Shown here piece after piece: positions 26,959 to 35,525 of a stretch of 64,000 bases of DNA. The stretch covers positions 1 through 64,000 of the forward strand of contig PNJQ01000010.1 of assembly GCA_013821985.1 (NCBI GenBank). The letters are read 5' to 3'. The stretch comes from Opitutus sp. GTDB taxonomy: Bacteria; Verrucomicrobiota; Verrucomicrobiia; Opitutales; Opitutaceae. Made by a program: the position numbers and the translations under genes. The notes under the pieces are model-generated. The model did no database searches, was not told where the DNA came from, and worked only from the letters and a program-made list of their open reading frames with translations. Positions within the stretch are counted from its first letter, which is position 1. Each line of letters starts with the position of its first letter.

Positions 26959-28185
26959 TCAGCCCTTCGGCGGTGTGCCCGGCACCGGAGGCGGTGTTCG
27001 GAACGCGTTGAAAATCGATCCGGTCGCTTGGGCGCGATAGGCGGCGGCGGCCTCCGCGCCGAGCAGCGCTTCCAGCCGCGCATTCAGATCGGCCATCGTG
27101 GCCTGAAGCTTTTCCGGCTCGCGCGCCGCAGCCCGGGAAACCGAAAGCGTGGCGGCTTGGGCTTCGTTTTGCAGTTTGTAGAGCTCGAAAGTTTTCGTGG
27201 CCGACATACCCGGCAGCTTCTCGGCGGCGCGGGCGGCGAGGCCGTAGGCAAAATCCGCGGACCTCAGGTAGGAGCTTGCGCGCTCGTCGCCGAGGGCGGA
27301 GCGGACTTGGTCCAGGTAGGCGAGTTGCTCCGGCTTCGCCGGGCCGAACGAGCTGACCGGCGCGCGCTGGTAAGGATTCCTCATTTTCTCGGCCGCGAAA
27401 AGCGCGAGGTATTCGTCCTCGGTGATGGTGGAGTCGCGCAAAGCAAAGCCCGTGCGCTCCGCCGCGGGCGACTTGCGGCGTTCCCAGTCGGCGAATTCCT
27501 CCGACGATAACGCGGCGGCGACGTCGGCGATCCGTTCCCTTTCGAGCTCTTCATATGCTTTGCCCCGACTTTCCATCTCCTCGCGCGAAGAGACGCTTTG
27601 GGGGCCGGCCAAATCGCTGCGCAGCTCATCGTAATCGCGGTCGATGCGGAGCAGTGCCGCCACCTTGGCATCGCCGAGCGTGCCATACTCGTGTCGGCGC
27701 TGCAGCGGATCGAGTGTCGCCACCGCCGAACCGGCCGGTCCGAGAATCTCCTCCTGCAGACGCAGCAACTCACGCGCCGCGCTGGCTTGCAGCTGGCGAG
27801 TCGCCCTACTTGGAGCGATGAGCTGCCAATACGGAAGCTGCGCGACTTCGGCGAACGTGCGCTCGCGCAGCATCTCGCCGATGAAACGAACGATGATTTC
27901 CGGTGGAAAGCCCGCGGCCCGCAATTCGGCGGCGAGAGTGCGCAACTCGGCTTCGCTCGCACCGGACTTTCGCCAGACGAAGGGCGCGGTCCCGGCCGCT
28001 TCGGTCGTGAGGGCGTTTTGGTCCGTTCGCGCGGCCGCCGGCGGCTTAGCCGCGGTGGAACGTGACGAGGAAGACAGCGCTGGTTGGGTCGACGGACGCT
28101 TTTCAAAGCGCGGACGCCCGAAAAACAACCAGGCGTTGGCGCCCACTGAAATCGTGAGGAGCACGAGGAGAAAATTGTTTCGCAT
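26959..28185 (-). CDS. membrane-anchored protein, member 3 of a four-paralogue family
   Basis: 408 residues: signal anchor about 4-21 (NFLLVLLTISVGANAWLF), then AELRAAGFPPEIIVRFIGEM, PYWQ, EYGTLGDAKVAALLRIDRDY, ALSSEEFADWERRKS, GDERASSYLRSADFAYG and a Pro-rich tail ending PGTPPKG. The motif order matches paralogues 1, 2 and 4 but overall identity looks low. It starts 11 nt after paralogue 4 ends on the same strand, so these two are probably co-transcribed. No enzymatic motif is visible. Confidence 0.75.
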   Translation of the reverse strand: MRNNFLLVLLTISVGANAWLFFGRPRFEKRPSTQPALSSSSRSTAAKPPAAARTDQNALTTEAAGTAPFVWRKSGASEAELRTLAAELRAAGFPPEIIVRFIGEMLRERTFAEVAQLPYWQLIAPSRATRQLQASAARELLRLQEEILGPAGSAVATLDPLQRRHEYGTLGDAKVAALLRIDRDYDELRSDLAGPQSVSSREEMESRGKAYEELERERIADVAAALSSEEFADWERRKSPAAERTGFALRDSTITEDEYLALFAAEKMRNPYQRAPVSSFGPAKPEQLAYLDQVRSALGDERASSYLRSADFAYGLAARAAEKLPGMSATKTFELYKLQNEAQAATLSVSRAAAREPEKLQATMADLNARLEALLGAEAAAAYRAQATGSIFNAFRTPPPVPGTPPKG

Positions 28186-28196
28186 GGCAGGTAGCG

Positions 28197-29459
28197 TCAG
28201 CCTCGCGGCGGAGTGGGAGCAGAGGTCGGCGGCGCGCGGCGGATCGGCGGAGCATTGAAGCTTCGGCCCACGGGGGTTTGGCGATACGCGTCGCTCGCCG
28301 CCTTGCCGATCAGGTTTTCCAGCTGGGCATTCCAGTCAGCATACGCGGATTGAATCGCCTCCGCGCTCGGGCGCGAACGCAGCAGCGCGCTCCGCGCTTG
28401 ATCAAACTGGTTCTTCAATTGCCACACCTGATAGGCCGTCGCCGGCGTCACCTGGGCGAACTGCGCCCCGAGGGCGGCGATCGTGCGGTAGTCGCTTTCG
28501 TTGGCCGCGATGAACGGGTAAAACGAATCGTCCGGCAGAATGCCGCGCGCCGTCTCGATGTAGGCGGCTTGCGCGGCCCGGCGTTGGGCGAACTGGTCGA
28601 GCGAGTTCGTCGGAGAGGAAGCAGTCGCCGTCTCGAATGCTTGGCGAGCCGCGTAGAGTGCGCTGAACGCATCCGCCGAAAGCGGCACCTCGCGCACCGT
28701 GGCGGCGAGCTGACGGGCGATGTCGGAATTGCGCAGCTCGAAGCTGTTCAGTTCAGCCGGAGTGAGAAACTTCGCGAGATCGGCGCGCATCTCGGCTTTA
28801 AGCAGATCGGTTTTTTTCCGGTGTTCGGTCATCTCCTCGCTGCTGTAAGCTCCGGGCGCGATGGCGCTGAACACGTCGACCTGCATTTCCTGATAGTCGC
28901 GCTCCACGCGCGCAATTTGGTCGATCTTCGCATCAGGCAAATCGCCGTAGCGCCGCGCGCGCGCCACGCTGCCGAGCCGCTCCGCCGGACTCGCGACCGC
29001 GCCGATCAGTTCCTCCACCTGCCTCTCCGTTTGCCGGTAGATTTCCCGCATCTCCTTTAACGCTTCGACCGCGCGCCGCTTCCAATATGGAGCGGTGGCC
29101 AGCGGGCTGTTCGCGAGTTTCTGCTGCCGATAAAGATCGCGCAGCGCCGCGTAGATGAGCCGGGGCGGCACTCCGGCCGCGCGCAGATCAAGCGCGAGGG
29201 TGCGAAAGTCGGCGTCAGTTTGAGGCGGGCGCCAAAGAACGCCTTTCGGCGAAGCGCTTTCCTTCTTCGTGCCACCCGCGGCGGTCGAAACTGGATCATT
29301 AGCGACGGCGCCCGTCGATGGAGCACCCGTAGCAGCTGCGGTCGTCGGGACCGTGGAGGCGAGCGAAGGCGCCGACTGCAACTCGGGCGAGGAGCGCAGC
29401 AGCCAGAGATTACCTGCCGCCGACAAGACGAGGAGAACGGGCAAGACCAAGCGTTTCAT
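28197..29459 (-). CDS. membrane-anchored protein, member 4 of a four-paralogue family
   Basis: 420 residues: signal anchor about 4-20 (LVLPVLLVLSAAGNLWLL), a low-complexity Ala/Thr linker, then DLRAAGVPPRLIYAALRDLY, PYWKR, RYGDLPDAKIDQIARVERDY, LTPAELNSFELRNSDIAR, PDDSFYPFIAANESDY and tail PTPPRG. The ATG at 29459 sits right before the anchor; 12 upstream codons are open but not needed. It is 102 nt downstream of the intact MBL-fold gene and likely heads the paralogue transcript or follows gmk-MBL read-through. Confidence 0.75.
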   Translation of the reverse strand: MKRLVLPVLLVLSAAGNLWLLRSSPELQSAPSLASTVPTTAAATGAPSTGAVANDPVSTAAGGTKKESASPKGVLWRPPQTDADFRTLALDLRAAGVPPRLIYAALRDLYRQQKLANSPLATAPYWKRRAVEALKEMREIYRQTERQVEELIGAVASPAERLGSVARARRYGDLPDAKIDQIARVERDYQEMQVDVFSAIAPGAYSSEEMTEHRKKTDLLKAEMRADLAKFLTPAELNSFELRNSDIARQLAATVREVPLSADAFSALYAARQAFETATASSPTNSLDQFAQRRAAQAAYIETARGILPDDSFYPFIAANESDYRTIAALGAQFAQVTPATAYQVWQLKNQFDQARSALLRSRPSAEAIQSAYADWNAQLENLIGKAASDAYRQTPVGRSFNAPPIRRAPPTSAPTPPRG

Positions 29460-29561
29460 AAGACTAGCCACTGGCGTGGCCCGGTGCCGTGGCAAAGTGA
29501 AGGATGGCGGTCGACCGCTCGCTGTCGAGTCGTGGATTGCCGGAGCTTCGCGGTGTCTTCT

Positions 29562-30545
29562 TCAGCGCATCGCCACGGTCTGCGTCTCGCCGAAGTCGAG
29601 CGTGCGGAAGTCCGCTTCACTCACGCCATGCGTCGCGCGCGCGGCGGCGAGGTCGTGCAACGGGGTGTCGATGTTTTCGTTTGTGAGCTGAAACGTGCCG
29701 AAATGCATCCCGAGGCTGCGCGTCGCACCGAGGGCGAGATGCGCACGGACGGCTTCGTCGGGGTTCATGTGCACCGGGATCATGAACCAGCGCGGCTCGT
29801 AGGCGCCGATCGGCAACAGCGCGAGGGCGGGCGCGCTGAGTTTTTCCCGGATGTGAGCGAAGTGCGGCGCCCAACCGGAGTCGCCGCAGAAAAACACGTC
29901 GCCATGAGCCGTGTGCAGCATGAAGCCATTCCACAATGTCCGGCAGCGATCCCACGGCGCGCGCGCGGCGAAGTGTTGCGCGGGCGTCGCGGTGACGCGG
30001 AGTGCGGGCGTGACGTCCGCGCTTTGCCACCAGTCGAACTCCGCGACGTTTGTCACGCCACGCGCCTCGAGCCACGCACGGTTGCCGAGCGACGTGACGA
30101 TCTTCGGCCGACGCTCGCGCGCGAGCCAGCGCAGCGTCGCGAGATCGAGGTGGTCGTAGTGGTTGTGCGTGACGAGGACGACGTCGATCGCGGGCATTTC
30201 CTCGAGGCGCAGCGCGGGTGGGCGCGCGCGTTTCGGTCCGAGGCGGCCGAACGGTCCGGCGTAGTCCGCGAAGATCGGATCGGTGAGGATCGTGAGTCCG
30301 TCGAATTGCAGTAGGAACGTCGCGTGCCCGATGAACGTCGCCGCGACCTCCCCCGGCGCGACGCGCGGCGGCAACTGCACCCGCCGCGGCGGCGGCACGC
30401 TTCTCGGCCAACGGTGAAAATCGCCGCGGAAGGCCTGTTGCCACCACCACCGCGGCAGCGCCGTAAAGGAAAGAGCCTGCGGTTGCGGCGCCGGATTGAA
30501 AAACCGTTCGCCGTCGCAGTGATCGCTGACCGAAAAGCGCGCCAT
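29562..30545 (-). CDS. MBL-fold metallo-hydrolase (RomA/UlaG-like)
   Basis: A 327-residue metallo-beta-lactamase-fold protein with the metal motif VTHNHYDHLD (His127, His129, Asp131, His132), FIGHATFLLQFDGLTILTDP before it, and later FFCGDSGWAPHF plus a C-terminal MHFGTFQLT. This layout matches COG2220 (RomA, UlaG, NAPE-PLD relatives), which hydrolyse phosphoesters or lactones. The substrate is not predictable. The N-terminal PRWWWQQAFRGDFHRWPRS is typical of the RomA group. It starts 1 nt after the gmk stop codon and is probably in its operon. A fragment of the same gene survives at 26871-26951. Confidence 0.88.
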   Translation of the reverse strand: MARFSVSDHCDGERFFNPAPQPQALSFTALPRWWWQQAFRGDFHRWPRSVPPPRRVQLPPRVAPGEVAATFIGHATFLLQFDGLTILTDPIFADYAGPFGRLGPKRARPPALRLEEMPAIDVVLVTHNHYDHLDLATLRWLARERRPKIVTSLGNRAWLEARGVTNVAEFDWWQSADVTPALRVTATPAQHFAARAPWDRCRTLWNGFMLHTAHGDVFFCGDSGWAPHFAHIREKLSAPALALLPIGAYEPRWFMIPVHMNPDEAVRAHLALGATRSLGMHFGTFQLTNENIDTPLHDLAAARATHGVSEADFRTLDFGETQTVAMR

Positions 30546-30546
30546 C

Positions 30547-31152
30547 TCAGCAGCCGTGGCCGAGCTTGGCTTTGGCCTGATCCCAGAAGTCGAGCAGCGC
30601 GCGGAAGTCCTGTTCCTTCGTCTTGCTGTGGATGACGAAGTCATAGGACGCGCGGTCGGCCATTTCAAACTCGGCGCTCTGGAGGCGGCGGGTCAATTCG
30701 TCGTCGCTCACGGGTCCGCGGCCGAGCAGTCGCTCGCGCAGGACGTCCATCGAATCGGGCGACACGAACATCGTGACGAGCCGCCGCTTCAGGTCCGGCA
30801 TGTGCTCAGCGGCGGCGCGGATGTTGCGCACACCCTGCACGTCGATGTTCATGACGAGGCAGGTGTGCTTCAGGCGCTCGAGCACGGTGGATTTCGGCGT
30901 GCCGTAGCGGTATTTGCGGTGCACCCACGCCCACTCGAGGAAATCCCCCGCGGCGAGCTTGGCGTCGAACTCCGCTTCCGAGAGAAAGTGATAATCGCGG
31001 CCATCGACTTCATTCGGCCGCGGCGGCCGCGTGGTGGCGGTGATGACACGTTCGAAGCCGGGCACTTCGCGCACGAGGCGGTCGCAGAGCGTGCTTTTGC
31101 CCACGCCCGCGGGTCCGGCGAGAATGAGCAGCACGGTCGGCGAGTCGGCCAT
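30547..31152 (-). CDS. gmk: guanylate kinase
   Basis: Phosphorylates GMP to GDP using ATP. The 201 residues show the P-loop GPAGVGKST (13-21), the GMP-binding segment TATTRPPRPNEVDGRDYHFL, and GDFLEWAWVHRKYRYGTPKS. The length is normal. It sits between a membrane protein gene (3 nt upstream) and the MBL-fold gene (1 nt downstream), all on the minus strand and apparently one operon. Confidence 0.96.
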   Translation of the reverse strand: MADSPTVLLILAGPAGVGKSTLCDRLVREVPGFERVITATTRPPRPNEVDGRDYHFLSEAEFDAKLAAGDFLEWAWVHRKYRYGTPKSTVLERLKHTCLVMNIDVQGVRNIRAAAEHMPDLKRRLVTMFVSPDSMDVLRERLLGRGPVSDDELTRRLQSAEFEMADRASYDFVIHSKTKEQDFRALLDFWDQAKAKLGHGC

Positions 31153-31155
31153 GGC

Positions 31156-31701
31156 TCAGTAGGTAAACGCCGAGGCGGTCGTGGCGAGCCCGTAGCCGAG
31201 CAGCAGCGCGCCGAGCAGGCGCGCGCGGGCCGGTTGTTTGAATAACCACTCGAAGAAATCGCGCAGCCGATAGGGCGCGGCGGCGAGGTAGAGTGCGAGC
31301 GCGACGCCGACGTAAACCGCCGACACCATCAGCAACCGCTGCGGGTGCTGCCACTCCATGTAAGCGGCGTAGAGCAGCGGCTCCGCGGCCAGCAGCATGA
31401 GGACGCTCAGCCCGCGCACGGCGAGGAAGTCGGGCGCGTAGATGAATGCCAGCACGGCGAGCACGCCGAAGCCGATCATCACCGGCAGCGGATTTTGAAA
31501 AAAGATCAGGTCCGCCTCGCCGAGCCGCGAAAGCCGCCAGAGAAACCACAGCGCGCCGGCGCCAAAAAAGAGCCACGCACCGCGCTGGGAGCGCGGCAGC
31601 GCCTTCGCCGTCGAGCTGACGCGCGTGCCGCCGACCGCGAGCAGCACGCCCAGTAGCACGAGAAACAGGCCCGGCAGGAGGGTGGCGAGGAAAAGAGACA
31701 T
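31156..31701 (-). CDS. membrane protein of unknown function, 181 aa
   Basis: An integral membrane protein with about five hydrophobic segments (near 3-23, 41-55, 68-85, 92-110 and 121-140) and a last one at the C-terminus. I recognise no family. It lies 3 nt upstream of gmk and downstream of miaB with about 117 nt of repeat-bearing spacer. The ATG at 31701 is preferred over an upstream GTG at 31722 because the first helix starts there. Confidence 0.7.
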   Translation of the reverse strand: MSLFLATLLPGLFLVLLGVLLAVGGTRVSSTAKALPRSQRGAWLFFGAGALWFLWRLSRLGEADLIFFQNPLPVMIGFGVLAVLAFIYAPDFLAVRGLSVLMLLAAEPLLYAAYMEWQHPQRLLMVSAVYVGVALALYLAAAPYRLRDFFEWLFKQPARARLLGALLLGYGLATTASAFTY

Positions 31702-31708
31702 CAGAGGG

Positions 31709-31740
31709 AAACCACGAAACACACGAAAGACACGAAAAGG
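31709..31740. repeat. CACGAAA short-period repeat
   Basis: Three CACGAAA units lie in the spacer between miaB and the membrane protein gene, spaced about 10 nt apart (ACCACGAAACACACGAAAG and onwards). The same unit type recurs at 54580-54600, and related CACGGAT units form the inverted repeats near 51.4 and 52.7 kb. It is a degenerate intergenic repeat of unknown role. Confidence 0.55.
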
Positions 31741-31818
31741 GGAAGATTCATTTTCAGCGCGATGGGGTGATCGAGATGCGCGGGGGTTCTTGCGGGTCTT
31801 CGGTGGATTGCGCGGTGC

Positions 31819-33180
31819 TCACCTCTCCACTCCCGCCAATTCCAGCTCGCCGTAGAGCACCGCCGTGGACACGCGTTTGATCGTCACCGGGACGAGCTCG
31901 CCGATCAGCCGTTCGTTGGCCGCGAAGTGCACGATGCGGTTGCCGCGCGTGCGGCCCATGTAACCCACGCCCTTCTTGTCCGGACCTTCGACGAGCACCT
32001 CCTGCGTGGTGCCAACGAGTGTGGCATTGCGGCGGTCGGAATTTTGCTCGAGCAGGCGCAACAGGACTTGGTTGCGTTCCTCCTTCAGGTCGTCGGGCAC
32101 CTGATCGGCCAGCTCGGCGGCGGGCGTGCCGGTGCGGATCGAGTATTTGAAGACGTAAGCCATGTCGTAGTTGCACGCGTCGAACAGCTCGCGCGTCTGC
32201 TCAAAATCCTCCGTCGTCTCGCCAGGGAAGCCGACGATGATGTCGGTGGAAAAATACATGTCGGGCCGCACGCGCCGCAGGTCGTCCACGATTTGCCGGT
32301 AACGCTCGCGTGTGTAGGGCCGGTTCATCGCGCGCAGAATGCGATCGCTGCCGGACTGCAGTGGCAGGTGCACGTATTCGCAGAGTTTCTCGAGCCGGCC
32401 GTAGGCGGCGATGAGGTCGTCCTTGAAACCGCGCGGGTGCGGCGAAGTGAAGCGGATGCGCTTGATCCCCGGAATGGCGTTCACGCGCTCGAGCAGTTGC
32501 ACGAACGGCGTCACGCCGCCGGTGTGCGTGTAGTCGCGCCGGCCGTAACTCGTCACGATCTGGCCGAGCAACGTGATTTCGCGCACGCCGCGGTCGGCGA
32601 GCTCCTCGCATTCGCGCACGATTTGATCCATCGGCCGCGAGCGTTCGTCGCCGCGCGTCTTCGGGACGATGCAGAATGCGCAATCCATGTTGCAGCCCTG
32701 CTGGATCGAGACGAACGCCGTGACCTGCCGCTCTTCGAGCACGTGTTCGCGAATCGTGTTCTGCGAACCGGCTTCTTCGGCGATATCGACGATGCGCGTG
32801 GGCAACACCGTGCCGGCTTCTTGGGCGGCGCGGAGGTTGTCGAGGTAGTCGGGGACCTGGTGAAATTTCTGCGTCCCGACGATGAGATCGACATCCGGCA
32901 GCGCGTCGAGGAGCTGCGCCCCGCGGTTTTGCGCCATGCAGCCGAGGATGCCCAAGATGAAACGCGGGTTGCGCTTCTTCTTCTGCGCCACGTGGCCGGC
33001 CTTGCCGATGGCTTTCTGCTCGGCCATGTCGCGCACGCTGCACGTGTTGAGCAGCATGACGTCGCAAGTGTTCTCGTCGTTCACGATCCGGTAACCCCGC
33101 GCGCGCAACATCGCCGCGACCGCCTCACTGTCGCGCTCGTTCATCTGGCACCCGTAGGTCTTGATAAAGACTCGATTCAT
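31819..33180 (-). CDS. miaB: tRNA-2-methylthio-N6-dimethylallyladenosine synthase
   Basis: Radical-SAM methylthiotransferase that adds the 2-methylthio group to i6A37 of tRNA. The 453-residue protein has the N-terminal cluster cysteines Cys11 (KTYGCQMNERDS), Cys47 and Cys81, the radical-SAM motif CNMDCAFC (Cys163, 167, 170), and a C-terminal TRAM-like region (VLVEGPDKKGVGYMGRTRGN). YMGRTRGNRIVHF is typical of MiaB rather than RimO or MtaB. The first 11 codons are duplicated in diverged form 86 nt upstream. Confidence 0.95.
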   Translation of the reverse strand: MNRVFIKTYGCQMNERDSEAVAAMLRARGYRIVNDENTCDVMLLNTCSVRDMAEQKAIGKAGHVAQKKKRNPRFILGILGCMAQNRGAQLLDALPDVDLIVGTQKFHQVPDYLDNLRAAQEAGTVLPTRIVDIAEEAGSQNTIREHVLEERQVTAFVSIQQGCNMDCAFCIVPKTRGDERSRPMDQIVRECEELADRGVREITLLGQIVTSYGRRDYTHTGGVTPFVQLLERVNAIPGIKRIRFTSPHPRGFKDDLIAAYGRLEKLCEYVHLPLQSGSDRILRAMNRPYTRERYRQIVDDLRRVRPDMYFSTDIIVGFPGETTEDFEQTRELFDACNYDMAYVFKYSIRTGTPAAELADQVPDDLKEERNQVLLRLLEQNSDRRNATLVGTTQEVLVEGPDKKGVGYMGRTRGNRIVHFAANERLIGELVPVTIKRVSTAVLYGELELAGVER

Positions 33181-33207
33181 GCCGATGTGCCGGCGCGGCG
33201 CCGCCAG

Positions 33208-33233
33208 CCTTGCCGAAGCTTTGGCGAAGGCGG
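33208..33233. repeat. palindromic repeat between miaB and its duplicated start
   Basis: The sequence GCCTTGCC-GAAGCTT-TGGCGAAGGC is nearly self-complementary (one bulged base) and separates the true miaB start from the duplicated start fragment. A related stretch with GCGGAGCTTTGGCGAG lies in the RlmD-like gene around 54282-54302. It looks like a mobile intergenic palindrome. Confidence 0.45.
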
Positions 33234-33266
33234 ACAGCCGTAGGTTTTGCTGAAGACGCGGTTCAT
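33234..33266 (-). pseudogene. duplicated 5' end of miaB (11 codons)
   Basis: In the minus frame this reads MNRVFSKTYGC, against MNRVFIKTYGC at the real miaB start. The bases differ at about 7 of 34 positions, mostly third codon positions, after which the copy runs into an unrelated palindromic repeat. It is out of frame with miaB. It looks like a fragment of a second methylthiotransferase gene or an old duplication. Confidence 0.6.
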
Positions 33267-33365
33267 CCGGTGGAGGGCTCTACCTACCCACGGGCGGAGC
33301 CCGGTCAACGCGGGAAACGTGATTCGCCTTGCGCAACCCCGCGGGATTGGTGCGGTCGGAGTCGC

Positions 33366-34319
33366 ATGCGCTTGTTTCTCTGCTCCACCCTGATGCTTGC
33401 GCTGCTTGGCCCGGCGTTGATCGCCCAGCCGAAATCGCCGCCGGCGAATCCCGCTCCGCCCCCGGCCGAACCCGCGCTCGATCTCGACGCCCTCATGGAA
33501 CAGGGCAAGGAACTGTTCGACGAATTCGCGCCGCCCGAGGTGAAGGAACATTTCGAATTTCCGCGGCGCGAGCAGTGGAACGAGTTTGCCCGGCGCTTCC
33601 AGCGCGCGCTCGAGAGCAACGATCTCGACGCCCTCGCCTCGTATGCGCCCGAGGCGCGGGCGGCGCTGACGGCGTTGCGCGCGTTTCCGGGTTACGACGT
33701 GTATGCCGACTGGCTGGCGGAGCGGCTCGACTACGCGGAAGTGGCCGAGCAGGCGCGCCAGGTGCCGGCGCCGCGCCCCGTGCCGCGATCCGTGCGCGGC
33801 CACATCCCGCATTACGAGCTGTGGCTCGCGCGCATGAAGACGCGGCCGGTGCCGGCGCGCGCGGCGGAGTTGCTGCCGCGGGTGCGCGCGGTGTTTGCGG
33901 CCGAGGGCGTGCCGGCGGACCTCGCCTGGCTCGCCGAAGCGGAATCGACGTTTAATCCCGCGGCGCTCAGCCCGGTGGGAGCGAAGGGACTTTTCCAACT
34001 CATGCCCGCCACCGCGCGTGAACTCGGGCTCAGCACGATGCTGCCCGACGAACGCGGCGATGCGGAAAAAAATGCGCGCGCCGCCGCGCGTTACCTGAAG
34101 CAACTGCACGCGCGCTTCGGCGACTGGCCGCTCGTGCTCGCCGCCTACAACGCCGGCCCGGGCCGCGTGCGGCGCACGCTAAATCAACGACAGGCGAAAA
34201 CGTTTTCGGAAATCGCGGCGGCACTGCCGGCGGAAACCCGAATGTATGTGCCGAAGGTGCTGGCGACGCTCGCCGTGCGCGCCGGCGTGGGTTTGGAGGA
34301 ATTGCCGCCGCCCAAGTAA
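33366..34319 (+). CDS. lytic transglycosylase (SLT family)
   Basis: A 317-residue periplasmic enzyme that cleaves the glycan strands of peptidoglycan non-hydrolytically. Signal peptide about 1-21; a Pro-rich linker; then the catalytic SLT domain. Glu193 lies in AEAESTFNP, followed by SPVGAKGLFQLMPATARELG and the C-terminal VLAAYNAGPGRVRR. All SLT hallmark blocks are present in order. The ATG at 33366 opens the signal peptide. It is transcribed divergently from miaB. Confidence 0.93.
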   Translation: MRLFLCSTLMLALLGPALIAQPKSPPANPAPPPAEPALDLDALMEQGKELFDEFAPPEVKEHFEFPRREQWNEFARRFQRALESNDLDALASYAPEARAALTALRAFPGYDVYADWLAERLDYAEVAEQARQVPAPRPVPRSVRGHIPHYELWLARMKTRPVPARAAELLPRVRAVFAAEGVPADLAWLAEAESTFNPAALSPVGAKGLFQLMPATARELGLSTMLPDERGDAEKNARAAARYLKQLHARFGDWPLVLAAYNAGPGRVRRTLNQRQAKTFSEIAAALPAETRMYVPKVLATLAVRAGVGLEELPPPK

Positions 34320-34335
34320 GCCTCGCCCGCGCGCC

Positions 34336-34974
34336 TCAGATCGTGTCCACGTAACCGTGCTTCATCGCGTAGCGGACGAGTTCGGCCGGTTCGCGAATGC
34401 TGAGTTTGTCCTTCAGCGTCGTGAGGTGATTCTGCACGGTCTTCACGTTCATGCCGAGGCGGGCGGCGAGCAGCTTGGTGTTCTCACCGCGGGCGAAGCC
34501 GCGGAGCACATCGCGTTCGCGCGTGGTGAGACGCGGCCGGCCGGCGGCATCGGAGACGACCTGTTGCGTGAGCAGGCGCGAGCTGAAGGGGCAGTAGAAC
34601 ACTTCGCCGCCGAGCACGCGTTTGATGCCCTCGATGAACACGCCGAGGCTGGAACGCTTCGAGATGACACCCTGCACGCCGAGGAGCGCGGCTTCGCGGA
34701 CAAGCGGGCCGTGTTCCTTCGAGGCCAGCAGGAGCCAACGGGTGGTTTGCAACTCCGGCGCAAGGGCGCGGATGATGTCGGTCCCCGGCGCGTCAGGTAG
34801 CGTCCAGTCGATGATGACCAGGTCGGGCCGGTGTTTCGGCAACAGTTTACCCGCGTCGGCCGCCGTTCCGGCTTGGCCGACCAGGTTGTAGCCCAGCTCT
34901 TCCGAGAGGAGGCGGACAAATAGTTGCCGCACCATCTCGTGGCCTTCGATCAAGGCGACACGTGGAGAAGACAT
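34336..34974 (-). CDS. NarL/FixJ-type response regulator
   Basis: 212 residues: a receiver domain with Glu10 in VALIEGHE, the phosphoacceptor Asp56 in LVIIDWTLPD, and Lys in VISKRSS; then a LuxR-type HTH (about 148-208, LTTRERDVLRGFARGENTKL then LGMNVKTVQNHL). The domain order is that of two-component transcription factors. No sensor kinase is adjacent; the orphan hybrid kinase at 45551 is 10 kb away. The ATG at 34974 starts the receiver fold. A 551-nt gene-free region lies upstream. Confidence 0.92.
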   Translation of the reverse strand: MSSPRVALIEGHEMVRQLFVRLLSEELGYNLVGQAGTAADAGKLLPKHRPDLVIIDWTLPDAPGTDIIRALAPELQTTRWLLLASKEHGPLVREAALLGVQGVISKRSSLGVFIEGIKRVLGGEVFYCPFSSRLLTQQVVSDAAGRPRLTTRERDVLRGFARGENTKLLAARLGMNVKTVQNHLTTLKDKLSIREPAELVRYAMKHGYVDTI

Positions 34975-35525
34975 CGTTCGTGGAAACCGCCATCGCCTCC
35001 CGACGATCACGGTCGGCGTAGCGGAAATGAGCCCGCCCTTCATTCCCAGCTTCAACGTCTCAGACAGGGCTTACGGCCCTGAAGTTTCCCGGGAAATAAT
35101 CCCGGATATTGTTCCCCTGCTCCTTGGTCGATTCCCCGATGAGCGCCACAATGGTCTTTTCCGGGCTCGGCTGGATTTTGCCTGCTCCGGGCCTGCAACC
35201 AAACCCAGAGTGAAAACTGCCGTTTGGGGCCTCGCGCGGGTCCTGTAGCCACCGGGACCTGCTGACGTAGCCGGTCAGTCTCGTCGGAGTGTGCGAGGGG
35301 GCGCGAACTCCCGACCGAGCTTCCTCGCCCCACCGCCAGAGCAGGACAACGGCCGGCTTGGGTCAGGAGTAAGCTCATTGAGTATGGGGCCATTGAGCCC
35401 TGGCGTTACAATGCAAAAAAATATTACAGATGAAATACTTACAGCTAGCTTTTGGCCATCGGTCCTGTTCTTTGTGAGGGAGAAGTCACTACGGGCTTCT
35501 GGTCACAACTCCTCGCTCACGAACC
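34975..35525. other. 551-nt gene-free region with hairpin potential
   Basis: No credible gene is seen. The interval contains short perfect hairpins: CAGGGC-TTACG-GCCCTG (35065-35081), an ATCCGGGATTATTTCCCGGG-type stem on the minus strand, and CTGAC-GTAGCC-GGTCAG near 35261-35277. A local AT-rich stretch lies at about 35407-35445. It could contain a leader RNA for the PEP-CTERM gene, an sRNA, or the promoter of the response regulator. I cannot match it to a named riboswitch. Confidence 0.4.

Noticed and set aside
31709-31740. CRISPR array
   Set aside because: The units are only 7-10 nt with no spacers of regular length, and no cas genes are present.
34975-35525. a named riboswitch (cobalamin or c-di-GMP type)
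   Set aside because: Hairpins exist, but I could not match the conserved core of either class.
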